DNA of 12,137 nucleotides from Dehalococcoidia bacterium (GTDB taxonomy: Bacteria > Chloroflexota > Dehalococcoidia > E44-bin15), in the NCBI GenBank assembly GCA_023129355.1, contig JAGMCC010000017.1, forward strand, positions 1-12,137. Reading direction: 5' to 3'. The position numbers were made by a program, and so were the translations under genes. Below the pieces are notes generated by a model. That model did not search any database, was not told the DNA's origin, and was given only the letters and a program-made list of their open reading frames with translations. Positions 1 through 6,548 of the stretch are shown here, piece by piece (positions within the stretch are counted from its first letter, which is position 1; every line of letters begins with the position of its first letter).

Positions 1-1289
1 AGGTCTTCGATGAGCTTGAAGGCGCGCACCCGGTCCTCCGTAGGCACTCCCTCTCTCCCCTTATAGTATTTCTCCAGGTACTTTCCTGTCACGGGATTTC
101 TATAGTCCTTCTCAGTTGCCATCGTTCCCACCAGGCCACCGGCAGCATCCTGCATGTAATAGCGATGCTCGCCCAGCTTCTTGGCCGAGTACACCTTACC
201 GGCAGCTACCGGCGAAGGACGGGGGACAAACACCCCGGAGTCATGCCTCCATCCCTCCACGGCTGCAGAAACCACGCAAGAGCGCAAGATCTCGGCGCTC
301 ATGGCCATTTCGCAGAGGCTATCAAATATATGGGGAGCATTGCCCACGCCGTTGTAATCCGCGATTAGTGCGGTTGCCCCAATAGAAAGGTCCATGTTGC
401 CCGCGCGGCACATGCACTTATGCCAGAGATGAGATGCGCCAAGTATCGGCCCAAAAGTGATTACAGAGTCATACTCGCCACACATGAAGACCCGCTCCCA
501 GGGCACGAACACGTCGTCGAAAACCATCATCGCCTCAACATGGCCGCCGAATTTCGAGCTTATAGGATTCTCCATCTCCTTGGGCTCATTAGGTGCGTAG
601 CTGGGCCTGCATATGAAGGTTAGCCCTTCGGTGTCCACCGGGGTAAAGAAGCCCACATAATAGTCCTCCGGGAACTCCATCTCTATTACGCACAGCATAT
701 TGGTGTATGGAGACGCCGTGCTGTGGGCCTTGGCCCCTCTCACTACGATGCCGTCCTTTCTCTTTTCAACTACGTGTAGATACATGTCCGGGTCTGCCTG
801 CTCGCCGGGGCCCTTGCTTCTATCCCCCTTGGGACTTACAAACCCTCCCCCGATGATCAAATCGTTCCTCTGGACCTCCTTGACAATTTCCTGAACATTA
901 CGGTGATAACTGGTGTTATGATTCTTGTCAATTTCATAACTGGTAGCCCATGCCGTATGCAGCACATCAGTGGTGATACACCTATAGTGGCAGGGACACG
1001 GGTAGTTTCCAAGCCCGCCCCACAGCCTAATCTTGGCCAGAGCATCCTGCTCATCCCGCATGAGGTGGGTCCAGCGGCTGATCTCCTCGTTGATAATGGG
1101 AGACATCACCGTCGCCATCTCTCGGTATTGTGGATCCTGCCCCAGCTCGTAGGTCACCGCCGCTGAGTTTATCCCAACTTTGAAAGCAGGGTGATCCACA
1201 ATGTTTTCGATCTCTTCTCCCCCCAGGTAGACCTTTGGTTTTTGCCTCCTCAGGCTCTCAATGTATTCCTCCCGAGTCCGTAGTGCCAT
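1..1289 (-). CDS. 4-hydroxybutyryl-CoA dehydratase-family [4Fe-4S]/FAD protein, 3' end cut by window
   Basis: The first 429 codons are in the window; the 3' end lies beyond base 1, so roughly 55-60 residues are missing if the length is family-typical (about 490). ATG at 1289 follows an AAAGGAGGG ribosome site. The protein resembles AbfD, which dehydrates 4-hydroxybutyryl-CoA to crotonyl-CoA by a radical mechanism in the cytoplasm. Seen: an N-terminal EEYIESLR block, TYELGQDPQY (46-55), TSYEIDKN (117-124), DLIIGGG (143-149), VSPKGDRS (151-158), ADPDMYLHVVEKR (165-177), IVVRGAKAHSTAS (181-193) and ADYNG (310-314). Aligned from memory to the Clostridium aminobutyricum enzyme, the cluster ligands Cys99, Cys103, His292 and Cys299 match C100, C104, H287 and C294, and Thr190 matches T191. 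Nearby Gln101, Tyr296 and Lys300 are replaced by Y102, K291 and R295. The family is fairly certain. The substrate may not be 4-hydroxybutyryl-CoA, and flavin hydroxylases of the HpaB superfamily lack the cluster ligands. Confidence 0.9.
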   Translation of the reverse strand, partial: MALRTREEYIESLRRQKPKVYLGGEEIENIVDHPAFKVGINSAAVTYELGQDPQYREMATVMSPIINEEISRWTHLMRDEQDALAKIRLWGGLGNYPCPCHYRCITTDVLHTAWATSYEIDKNHNTSYHRNVQEIVKEVQRNDLIIGGGFVSPKGDRSKGPGEQADPDMYLHVVEKRKDGIVVRGAKAHSTASPYTNMLCVIEMEFPEDYYVGFFTPVDTEGLTFICRPSYAPNEPKEMENPISSKFGGHVEAMMVFDDVFVPWERVFMCGEYDSVITFGPILGASHLWHKCMCRAGNMDLSIGATALIADYNGVGNAPHIFDSLCEMAMSAEILRSCVVSAAVEGWRHDSGVFVPRPSPVAAGKVYSAKKLGEHRYYMQDAAGGLVGTMATEKDYRNPVTGKYLEKYYKGREGVPTEDRVRAFKLIED

Positions 1290-1426
1290 TTTTATCCCTC
1301 CTTTGCAATTACTCCTGCCAGGCACACCCTCGCGCCTAGGTACAGGTCTAACACATTCGAGTCAATCAGTCAGGGGAAATCTTGCCACATCGCCTCACTG
1401 CTCCGGTACACCCCCCACCCATCCCA

Positions 1427-1455
1427 TATATACCGAAAAATACTTTATTTGAGAA
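1427..1455 (-). promoter_or_regulatory. possible sigma70 promoter for the dehydratase-family gene
   Basis: On the minus strand TTCTCA (1455-1450) is followed after 17 bp by TATATA (1432-1427). Each hexamer matches four of six consensus bases. Transcription would start near 1420 and leave a leader of about 130 nt before the ATG at 1289. This is a match by eye in AT-rich sequence and is weak evidence. Confidence 0.25.
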
Positions 1456-1795
1456 TCCTATCGACTATGGCGATCCACGCCGATTTATCGGCTACGCAGG
1501 CCACTACAGGTCGGAGCCTATGCTCCGCCCATCCATCCAAAGGGGTAACCACCGGAGGTAAAGTCTATTACTTTTGCGTACTATTGGCAATAGTGAGCAA
1601 CAATGATCTAGTTCATACAGATAGTTGATACTTGGTATAGTGGATTTCGCTTTACTTATCATTGCTAGACGCTGCGATAATTCAATAAAATTGCAGACGG
1701 CAATGTTGCGCAGCCATTCTTTCAGAGCAGTGTAAGACAATGGGTTTAGCAAGATGAGTGTAATTTCGAGGAATTTGAATGGTGAGCGATCTAGA

Positions 1796-1861
1796 TTTTA
1801 GCCCTTGATAGTGTGATCAGAAGTTATGGAGTCGCTGTTTTGTATCTACAGCGGGCTAAAA
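1796..1861. repeat. 9-bp inverted repeat with a nested hairpin
   Basis: TTTTAGCCC (1796-1804) and GGGCTAAAA (1853-1861) are perfect inverted copies about 48 bp apart. Just inside the right arm, CGCTGT (1833-1838) and ACAGCG (1848-1853) form a second perfect inverted repeat. The 66-bp block could be a small structured element, a MITE-like remnant or chance. No target-site duplication was identified. Confidence 0.35.
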
Positions 1862-1935
1862 ATGCGATTTCAGCACCTTACATTGGAGGGCAATGAAAGG
1901 GGGCTACCCCTCAGGATACGGCTTCAAATCCAGGC

Positions 1936-2706
1936 CTACCTGCCTAATACATACTTATAAGGGTCGACCTCTTCCCTAAGTATCCTCAATTCTTCTTCGG
2001 TGGGTGGCTTAGTCTCCGTGATATCAGGTGCCCTGAGCAGCTCAAAACCGCAGTTAAGCTGGATTTCCTCGAATGAATATCCGGGGTTAGTTGATATAAC
2101 CCGCATGCGTTTGCTCTCGCGCTCAAAGTCCATGACCCCCATATTGGTAATTATCCTGTACGGACCTGCATCCAGGGGCAGCCCTGACTTGGCCCTCGAG
2201 TCCCCTCCTTCAAGCCAGCCTGGTGTTGTAATGAAATCCACCTTCTCCACAAAGCGCCTAGTGTCCTGAACTATCATGACTAGCATCCTCCAGCAAAATG
2301 ATGCAAAGTCATTGGCCCCTCCACTCCCAGGGAACCTCACCTTTGGCTTGCTGTGATCAGCGCCTATGATAGTGGAGTTCAGGTTGCCATACATGTCGAT
2401 CTGCGCACCACCCAAAAAGGTATAATCCACAAAACCCCTGCAGCATGTCTCCATGATATCGCACATGCTAGATGCCATAACAGCCTTGTAAAATGTCCTA
2501 GTGTCACCGACTGAAATAGGCATCTCCGGCAATTGCGGATCTACGCCGCCAGCCTCAAACATGATTACAAGGTTAGGTGAATGGGTCCTCTGAGCAAGCA
2601 TGGCGGCAGCACAGGGTGCTCCTGTTCCGACTCCCACCGTGGCGCCATCCTCAAGTTCTCTTGCAGCCACACAGATCATAATCTCTATTATGTTATAGTC
2701 GGCCAC
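1936..2706 (-). CDS. CoA-transferase beta subunit, glutaconate CoA-transferase (GctB) type
   Basis: This 256-residue protein is the beta subunit of a class I CoA-transferase, which moves CoA between a donor thioester and a carboxylate through an enzyme glutamyl-CoA intermediate in the cytoplasm. I start it at GTG 2706 because AAGGAGGTG lies just upstream; the frame stays open to 2808, but that part is inside the alpha gene. Seen: GVGTGAP (25-31), the catalytic-type glutamate E51 in MFEAGG, SVGD, GGAQID followed by YGNLNST, a glycine-rich GSGGAND motif, TTPGW, and a C-terminal PTEEELRILREEVDP. GctB itself has Glu54 at the equivalent place. The reading frame overlaps the end of the alpha gene by 14 bp, so the subunits are probably made by coupled translation. 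The C-terminal block also recalls IpdB of steroid ring degradation, but the ExG glutamate argues for a true transferase. The substrate is unknown. Confidence 0.9.
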   Translation of the reverse strand: MADYNIIEIMICVAARELEDGATVGVGTGAPCAAAMLAQRTHSPNLVIMFEAGGVDPQLPEMPISVGDTRTFYKAVMASSMCDIMETCCRGFVDYTFLGGAQIDMYGNLNSTIIGADHSKPKVRFPGSGGANDFASFCWRMLVMIVQDTRRFVEKVDFITTPGWLEGGDSRAKSGLPLDAGPYRIITNMGVMDFERESKRMRVISTNPGYSFEEIQLNCGFELLRAPDITETKPPTEEELRILREEVDPYKYVLGR

Positions 2707-3697
2707 TTTCCACCTCCTTGTGAAGCAGTAACTCCTTCTGCCTAAGCTCAGTGATCCTATGGATCCCGCCATTTCTCTGAATGTACTCGTAATGGTCAGG
2801 ACAGTCATATATATTGCGATTCAGAAACTCCTGGAACTCCACCGGATCATCCTGCACCCTTAACCACTCCTGAATATGCTCCTCGTCAGAGAAGTACTCA
2901 TACGGCATTGTACCTGGATATGCCCCATAGAGTACCTCACACACCGCATCAACGAGGTAGAATGGTATTACCGTGCTGGTGGGATCCCTACGGATCTCCT
3001 TATTGGGGATCAGCCGCTCCGTAGTGATAATCACGCGCTTCGAGGCTCTAGCAAGATCATCATCTGAAATCATAATTCCCCTAATCCTCGCATTCCCGTA
3101 TATGTCAGCCTCATGCACGTGGATTACCGATATATCTGGATACAAGGCAGGCTGCAGCATTAAGCGCTTCCCGGTAAACGGGCACTCGGCAATCTTGCCC
3201 CCGCTGTACTTAAAGGTGTCGGTGCCGAGCATATTCCGCGTTGGTATGTATGGCACGCCCATAGCCGCAGCCTTGAGCCTGGCAGAAAGGCCGTAATTGG
3301 TCCACTCGCAGACCTCTACCTTTCCGCTCTGCATGTATTTCCTGGCACACTGAGATAGCCCCCTGGCTTCAAGCCCTACGACATAGGCGATGTCTACCCT
3401 ATTGAAGGCCTCGCTGGCGGCTAGGATCTGGAAATCATGTGTAGATGTGTGACCAGCAAAACCCATGTTTTTTCTGCCTTGGCGGACTATCTCGTGGCAT
3501 GCAGCGATAGGAGTCCTGTTAGCTCCAAATCCACCTATGGCCAGATAATCGCCATCGTGAACAAATTCCTCTGTGGCCTTTTTGAGGCTCATCAATTTGT
3601 TTGTCATCTTACGCGACTTCTTGCGGAAAAACTCCCTTGCCCTGTCCGGATCTGGATCAGTGAAAAGCCTCCCTCTACCCTCTTCTATTACAACCAC
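2693..3697 (-). CDS. CoA-transferase alpha subunit, glutaconate CoA-transferase (GctA) type
   Basis: This 334-residue protein is the alpha partner of the downstream beta subunit. GTG at 3697 is the likely start because GGAGGTG lies seven bases upstream; the ATG at 3712 is read before that ribosome site and is unlikely. Seen: LMSLKKATEEFVHDGD (35-50), the glycine-rich LAIGGFGANRTP (52-63) near the CoA site, HEIVRQG, a GFAGHTSTHDFQIL block, GTDTFKYSGG, VIHVHEADIYGNARI, TTERLIPNKEIRRDP and an AYPGTMPYEY stretch, in the order found in GctA. Compared with GctA (about 320 residues, starting near M31 here), there is an N-terminal extension of about 30 residues containing FTDPDPDRAREFF. I recall this extension in related CoA-transferase A subunits, so it is probably not an artefact. 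The acid and CoA donor cannot be read from the sequence. Confidence 0.9.
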   Translation of the reverse strand: MVVIEEGRGRLFTDPDPDRAREFFRKKSRKMTNKLMSLKKATEEFVHDGDYLAIGGFGANRTPIAACHEIVRQGRKNMGFAGHTSTHDFQILAASEAFNRVDIAYVVGLEARGLSQCARKYMQSGKVEVCEWTNYGLSARLKAAAMGVPYIPTRNMLGTDTFKYSGGKIAECPFTGKRLMLQPALYPDISVIHVHEADIYGNARIRGIMISDDDLARASKRVIITTERLIPNKEIRRDPTSTVIPFYLVDAVCEVLYGAYPGTMPYEYFSDEEHIQEWLRVQDDPVEFQEFLNRNIYDCPDHYEYIQRNGGIHRITELRQKELLLHKEVESGRL

Positions 3698-3741
3698 GAT
3701 ACACACCTCCAAGATATTTCTATATTGTTTATTTTCATTGT

Positions 3742-3768
3742 CTTAATCTTAAGCAGGATAAATTATCC
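3742..3768. promoter_or_regulatory. two adjacent palindromes upstream of the CoA-transferase genes
   Basis: CTTAA-TC-TTAAG (3742-3753) and GGATAA-A-TTATCC (3756-3768) sit side by side, 45 to 71 bp before the alpha-subunit start. Both are perfect. They could be operator half-sites for a dimeric repressor or leader structures. A perfect TATAAT lies further upstream on the minus strand (3823-3818), but no good -35 box goes with it, so the promoter is not fixed. Confidence 0.4.
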
Positions 3769-3848
3769 ATAATGCAGGGACTGTATCTGACGAAATTAAC
3801 CGTGAAAGCAATGCAGTATTATATGGAAAGCTAAACCACCCAAAACCA

Positions 3849-3863
3849 TGGTGCTAAGCACCA
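3849..3863 (-). terminator. possible terminator after the DUF35-SCP2 gene
   Basis: On the minus strand the hairpin TGGTGC-TTA-GCACCA lies about 60 nt past the stop at 3923 and is followed by TGGTTTTGGG. The stem is perfect over six pairs, but the T-run is short, so this is at best a weak intrinsic terminator. Confidence 0.3.
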
Positions 3864-3922
3864 GTGTGGAGGAGTGAAGCACGCTCGCAAACCCAGTTCG
3901 CAGACTACGCCCCAATTTTACA

Positions 3923-4912
3923 CTAAATTTTACTAGCTCTAGCCAGGGACCGTGCCGTCCTGTCCAGCTTGAAGATGGTGGTAAACTCCATATTCTCGCT
4001 GATCCATAGCCTCTTCATGATAACAGCGTCGGTAAGGGAACCCTTATAGGCTAGTCCCTCGAGTAGGACTTTGGGATCTTTGCAGACCATCACAAAATCA
4101 GGTGCCTCCAGTACCTTCTCCTCGATCCTGATGTTGCCATCGTCAATCTCAATGGCGAACTGACCACCTGTGGTCTTAACCTGTATACTCCGCTTCCAGC
4201 CAGCAGTATCCTTACGGGCTCGCTCCGTCTCATTCATTTGCACTACGATATCCTGCATCGCATTGAGGGCATCTTTATAGGTAGCTACATCGTTTTCATC
4301 GGCCACGGGAAGCCCAGGTTCTACAGCAGCAGTCCAGTCTATCTCTGACTCTTGAAGCCCTTTCCTGGCGATCTGCTCTTTGGCCAGCTCTGAAGTTGGG
4401 ACGCAGAAGATATCGATAATCTCCCCAACGCGATTGTCCCGGAACACAATCTTCACCTCGGTCCCTTTGGTGACCAGACCAGGTACTAAGATGCCCGTGG
4501 TGGTGTATACGATTATGCTCAGGGCTGTGTCGGCTCCTCTCAAGATCACTCTACCTCTACCGAAGGGAGCCATGTGCTGAAACATCGAGGTGGCGAAATA
4601 TGTAATGGGCGGGGTGCTATTCATTACTCCCACCTGCTCCACTTCGACCAACTCTGTGAGCGCAAAATTACAATCCGGGCACCTGGTCATAAACGGGGGC
4701 ACCCTCAAAATACCGCATTTGGTACACTTACAGCCCAGTACCTTCTTCTCGTCCCGCAGCGCGAGGAAGAACTGCGACAGCTCGCCCATGCTTCTCCGGT
4801 AGAAGGTGAACATCGCATCGTTCACCACCAGATAATCTTTACCAGCAATGGTTACTGTTTTGCGACTAACATCTGGTATGTATTCAGAAGGTATTACTTT
4901 CTTCTCCACCAT
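3923..4912 (-). CDS. DUF35 (zinc ribbon and OB fold) protein fused to a C-terminal SCP2-like domain
   Basis: This 329-residue protein has two modules. Residues 41-200 are DUF35: a helical lead, a zinc ribbon with C63, C66, C78 and C81 (CxxC-11-CxxC), then an OB-fold-like region (VPGLVTKGTEVKIVF, 143-157). Residues 215-325 look like an SCP2 sterol-carrier domain: MQDIVVQMNE, WKRSIQVKTTGGQFAIEI, an APDFVMVCKDPKVLLEGL stretch and a G-D-A-I-M pattern. ATG 4912 is chosen because GAGGGGG precedes it; a TTG at 4945 would place the start inside the upstream gene. DUF35 proteins pair with thiolase-fold enzymes (ChsH2 with Ltp2, BbsA with BbsB, archaeal thiolase/HMG-CoA synthase) and hold the acyl-CoA. 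The partner here is the gene 19 bp upstream. The SCP2 module suggests a hydrophobic acyl-CoA substrate, which is an inference. No membrane segment or signal peptide is visible. Confidence 0.85.
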   Translation of the reverse strand: MVEKKVIPSEYIPDVSRKTVTIAGKDYLVVNDAMFTFYRRSMGELSQFFLALRDEKKVLGCKCTKCGILRVPPFMTRCPDCNFALTELVEVEQVGVMNSTPPITYFATSMFQHMAPFGRGRVILRGADTALSIIVYTTTGILVPGLVTKGTEVKIVFRDNRVGEIIDIFCVPTSELAKEQIARKGLQESEIDWTAAVEPGLPVADENDVATYKDALNAMQDIVVQMNETERARKDTAGWKRSIQVKTTGGQFAIEIDDGNIRIEEKVLEAPDFVMVCKDPKVLLEGLAYKGSLTDAVIMKRLWISENMEFTTIFKLDRTARSLARASKI

Positions 4913-4931
4913 GGCTAAATCCCCCTCGTTT

Positions 4932-6128
4932 TTATTCGTGTTCAAGAATCAAGCACGCAGCATATTGAGCAACAGTGCTACCGGTGCCATGGACGAGAGC
5001 CGCCCGGAGCTTCCTCTTGATAAGCTCACTCCTGGCGGACCAGGCTGACATTATATTGCTGGCACCGACAGCGTGCCCGCAGTAGATGAGCCCACCGCAT
5101 GGGTTTACCAGTAGCCTGCCTCCCGGTGTCATGATCCCTTCCTCCACCAGGGCATCAGCCTGGCCTAAAGGCACGAAGCCGAACTCCGCCATACTGATCT
5201 CTAGCTGGTGAACGAAGGCATCGTGAAGCTCCACGATGTCTATTGCCTTGATCGGGTCTTCTATTCCGGCCATCTCATAGGCGCGGTGAGCACCCAGATA
5301 GTCGGACATGATTCGGGACATTACTTTCTGGTTCTTGCCGGCGAAGGAATGCTCATTGGCTTCCCCCACGCCCGTTATCCAGACTACAGGCTGACCGGTG
5401 TTTCTAGAAATAGCCTTGGCTGTCTCCTCCTCAGCAAAGATGAGGGCAGCAGCGCCCTCAGTATATACACAAATCTCCAGTTCCTTAAATGGGTAAACCA
5501 CCAGTCTGGAGTTCATTACCTCTTCAGGGGTTACCTGATCAAATTGTCTCTGGGCGTAGGGATTGGTTCTCACCTGCTGGCTTAGCAGTGATGAAATCTG
5601 TGCAGTAACCTCCGGCTTAAGATCTCCCGGATGCTCGTCCATGTAGGCCAGGACCACCTCGGCGTAGCTGTCGGAAGCTGACCAGCCTATTTTCTGCTCG
5701 AAGAAACTGTCACCGGACCAGCCGATCGTCTTGATTACCTCAGGGGTAGCCGACATTGACTGAAAGTCGAAGCAGTCTGTTGCCTTCTCAACCCCCAAGA
5801 CAAGGACGGTATTGAACCTCTCCGCTGCCACATAGGCGTGGGCGGCTGACATCGTGTAAGCGCCAGTAGCGCCGCCATTAGAGATACGGATGCCAAACTT
5901 GTCCTGGAGGCCTATTATGCCTTGCAGAGGGTGCTCGGGGATACAGGTCCTCTCAAAAATATCGTTGTAAATGCCGTAAAACGCAGCATCCACATCACTT
6001 GGTTCCAGCCCGGCATCCTGCATGGCGGTCATGGCGGCCATTTGGGCCAGCTCATAATAGGTCTTTTCTATCCATTGGCCCCTAAAAGGGGTGACTCCTG
6101 CGCCAACTATACCGACCTTTCTTGCCAT
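4932..6128 (-). CDS. SCP-x-like thiolase-fold protein lacking the nucleophilic cysteine; possible acyl-CoA retro-aldolase
   Basis: This 398-residue protein has the length and layout of SCP2-type thiolases. ATG 6128 follows GGAGGG. Seen: VGIVGAGVTPF (5-15), ELAQMAAMTAMQDAGLEPSD, a NGGATGA loop (84-90), LGVEKATD (111-118), VYTEGAAALIF (221-231), ELHDAFVHQLE (300-310), NPCGGLIYCGHAVGAS (342-357) and HGTGST (380-385). In active thiolases the 84-90 loop reads xxCASG or NCATG; here the nucleophile position is G86. H302 and H352, which correspond to other active-site histidines, are kept. Claisen thiolysis through a cysteine thioester is therefore unlikely. To my knowledge Ltp2, the steroid side-chain aldolase that works with the ChsH2 DUF35 domain, also lacks this cysteine. 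The neighbouring DUF35-SCP2 gene fits the same pairing. An alternative is a non-catalytic scaffold subunit. The fold is certain; the reaction is not. Confidence 0.88.
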   Translation of the reverse strand: MARKVGIVGAGVTPFRGQWIEKTYYELAQMAAMTAMQDAGLEPSDVDAAFYGIYNDIFERTCIPEHPLQGIIGLQDKFGIRISNGGATGAYTMSAAHAYVAAERFNTVLVLGVEKATDCFDFQSMSATPEVIKTIGWSGDSFFEQKIGWSASDSYAEVVLAYMDEHPGDLKPEVTAQISSLLSQQVRTNPYAQRQFDQVTPEEVMNSRLVVYPFKELEICVYTEGAAALIFAEEETAKAISRNTGQPVVWITGVGEANEHSFAGKNQKVMSRIMSDYLGAHRAYEMAGIEDPIKAIDIVELHDAFVHQLEISMAEFGFVPLGQADALVEEGIMTPGGRLLVNPCGGLIYCGHAVGASNIMSAWSARSELIKRKLRAALVHGTGSTVAQYAACLILEHE

Positions 6129-6196
6129 AACAACCCTCCACGCAATTTTTGCTACTTACTACGTCTTGCAAGAAAATACAGTTTCTGGCATTTCGA

Positions 6197-6213
6197 GGGT
6201 TACCTTGTAACCC
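6197..6213. promoter_or_regulatory. palindrome GGGTTAC-CTT-GTAACCC, possible operator
   Basis: Perfect 7-bp arms flank a 3-bp centre, about 70 bp upstream of the thiolase-like start and just downstream of a promoter-like pair. The position suits a repressor blocking transcription start. It has no T-run after it on the minus strand, which argues against a terminator. Confidence 0.4.
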
Positions 6214-6222
6214 GGGCTTTCA

Positions 6223-6251
6223 ATTCAATGAGATTGCTGAAATATTCTCAA
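6223..6251 (-). promoter_or_regulatory. candidate sigma70 promoter for the thiolase/DUF35-SCP2 operon
   Basis: On the minus strand TTGAGA (6251-6246, five of six matches) is followed after exactly 17 bp by TTGAAT (6228-6223, four of six). Transcription would start near 6216, leaving a leader of about 90 nt that begins at the GGGTTAC palindrome. Confidence 0.35.
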
Positions 6252-6260
6252 TCAACCCCC

Positions 6261-6311
6261 AAGTCCCCCCAATCTCGGGGGACTTATAAAGTTGCCCGAT
6301 ACATCGGGGCA
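6261..6311. repeat. REP-like double hairpin
   Basis: AAGTCCCCC (6261-6269) and GGGGGACTT (6277-6285) form a perfect 9-bp stem with a 7-nt loop. Seven bases later CCCGAT (6295-6300) and ATCGGG (6303-6308) form a second hairpin inside TGCC...GGCA, with a T-run after it on the plus strand. C-rich stems of this form are common intergenic repeats in genomes of environmental bacteria. A plus-strand terminator is also possible, but no plus-strand gene ends here. Confidence 0.5.
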
Positions 6312-6457
6312 CCTCTTTTTCAGCAGTCTCTCAATATACGGTCCTTTTGATGATCAATATGCTATCGCGTTAGGCAAAGTCGTTAACTCCGACTTGTGGC
6401 ACCAATGATGAACTAACCCTATCACCAGCCGGTGCATACCCATTTTCATCCTCGGTG

Positions 6458-6477
6458 ATGCCGCTAGCAAGCGGCAT
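6458..6477 (-). terminator. 8-bp hairpin after the regulator gene, possible terminator
   Basis: ATGCCGCT-AGCA-AGCGGCAT is a perfect 8-bp stem with a 4-nt loop, about 70 nt past the stop of the XRE-cupin gene. No T-run follows on the minus strand, so termination would have to be atypical. It could also be a processing or stability structure. Confidence 0.3.
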
Positions 6478-6548
6478 GTTAGATTTACAAAGTTCATGGT
6501 GGCTGCCTCTACATTGGGTTATTGCGAGCCTATTAGCGCTAGCCATAG

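Larger units (their letters stand above)
1290..1935. other. 646-bp spacer without a convincing gene
   Basis: I see no coding sequence I can support here. One minus-strand open frame (1752-1504, TTG start, 82 codons) has no ribosome site and no family I recognise. The stretch holds a weak promoter candidate for the dehydratase gene (1427-1455), a short hairpin GCCGA-TTTA-TCGGC (1479-1492), and a longer inverted repeat (1796-1861). The spacer separates the dehydratase gene from the CoA-transferase genes upstream of it, so the two may be transcribed separately. Confidence 0.5.
6129..6548. other. 420-bp spacer rich in inverted repeats, no gene
   Basis: No open frame here looks coding on either strand. 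The spacer lies between the regulator gene and the thiolase-like gene. It holds a promoter-like pair with an adjoining palindrome (6197-6251), a strong C/G hairpin with a second hairpin beside it (6261-6311), a short repeat AAGTCG/CGACTT (6377-6395), and a perfect 8-bp hairpin (6458-6477). The density of palindromes suggests repeat-element insertion plus control sites. Confidence 0.6.

Noticed and set aside
1304..1320. Sigma54-like TGGCAG...TTGCA before the dehydratase gene
   Set aside because: The GG and GC elements are one base too far apart, and the start point would fall on the ribosome site.
1504..1752. 82-codon minus-strand open frame in the large spacer
   Set aside because: TTG start without a ribosome site, no recognised motifs, and composition that looks non-coding. 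A decayed gene fragment cannot be excluded, but I cannot support it.
1918..1940. tRNA T-loop-like TTCAAATCC
   Set aside because: No flanking 5-bp T stem, acceptor stem or anticodon arm can be formed around it.
5922..6350. 142-codon plus-strand open frame
   Set aside because: It is mostly antisense to the thiolase-like gene and its control region, with no family features.
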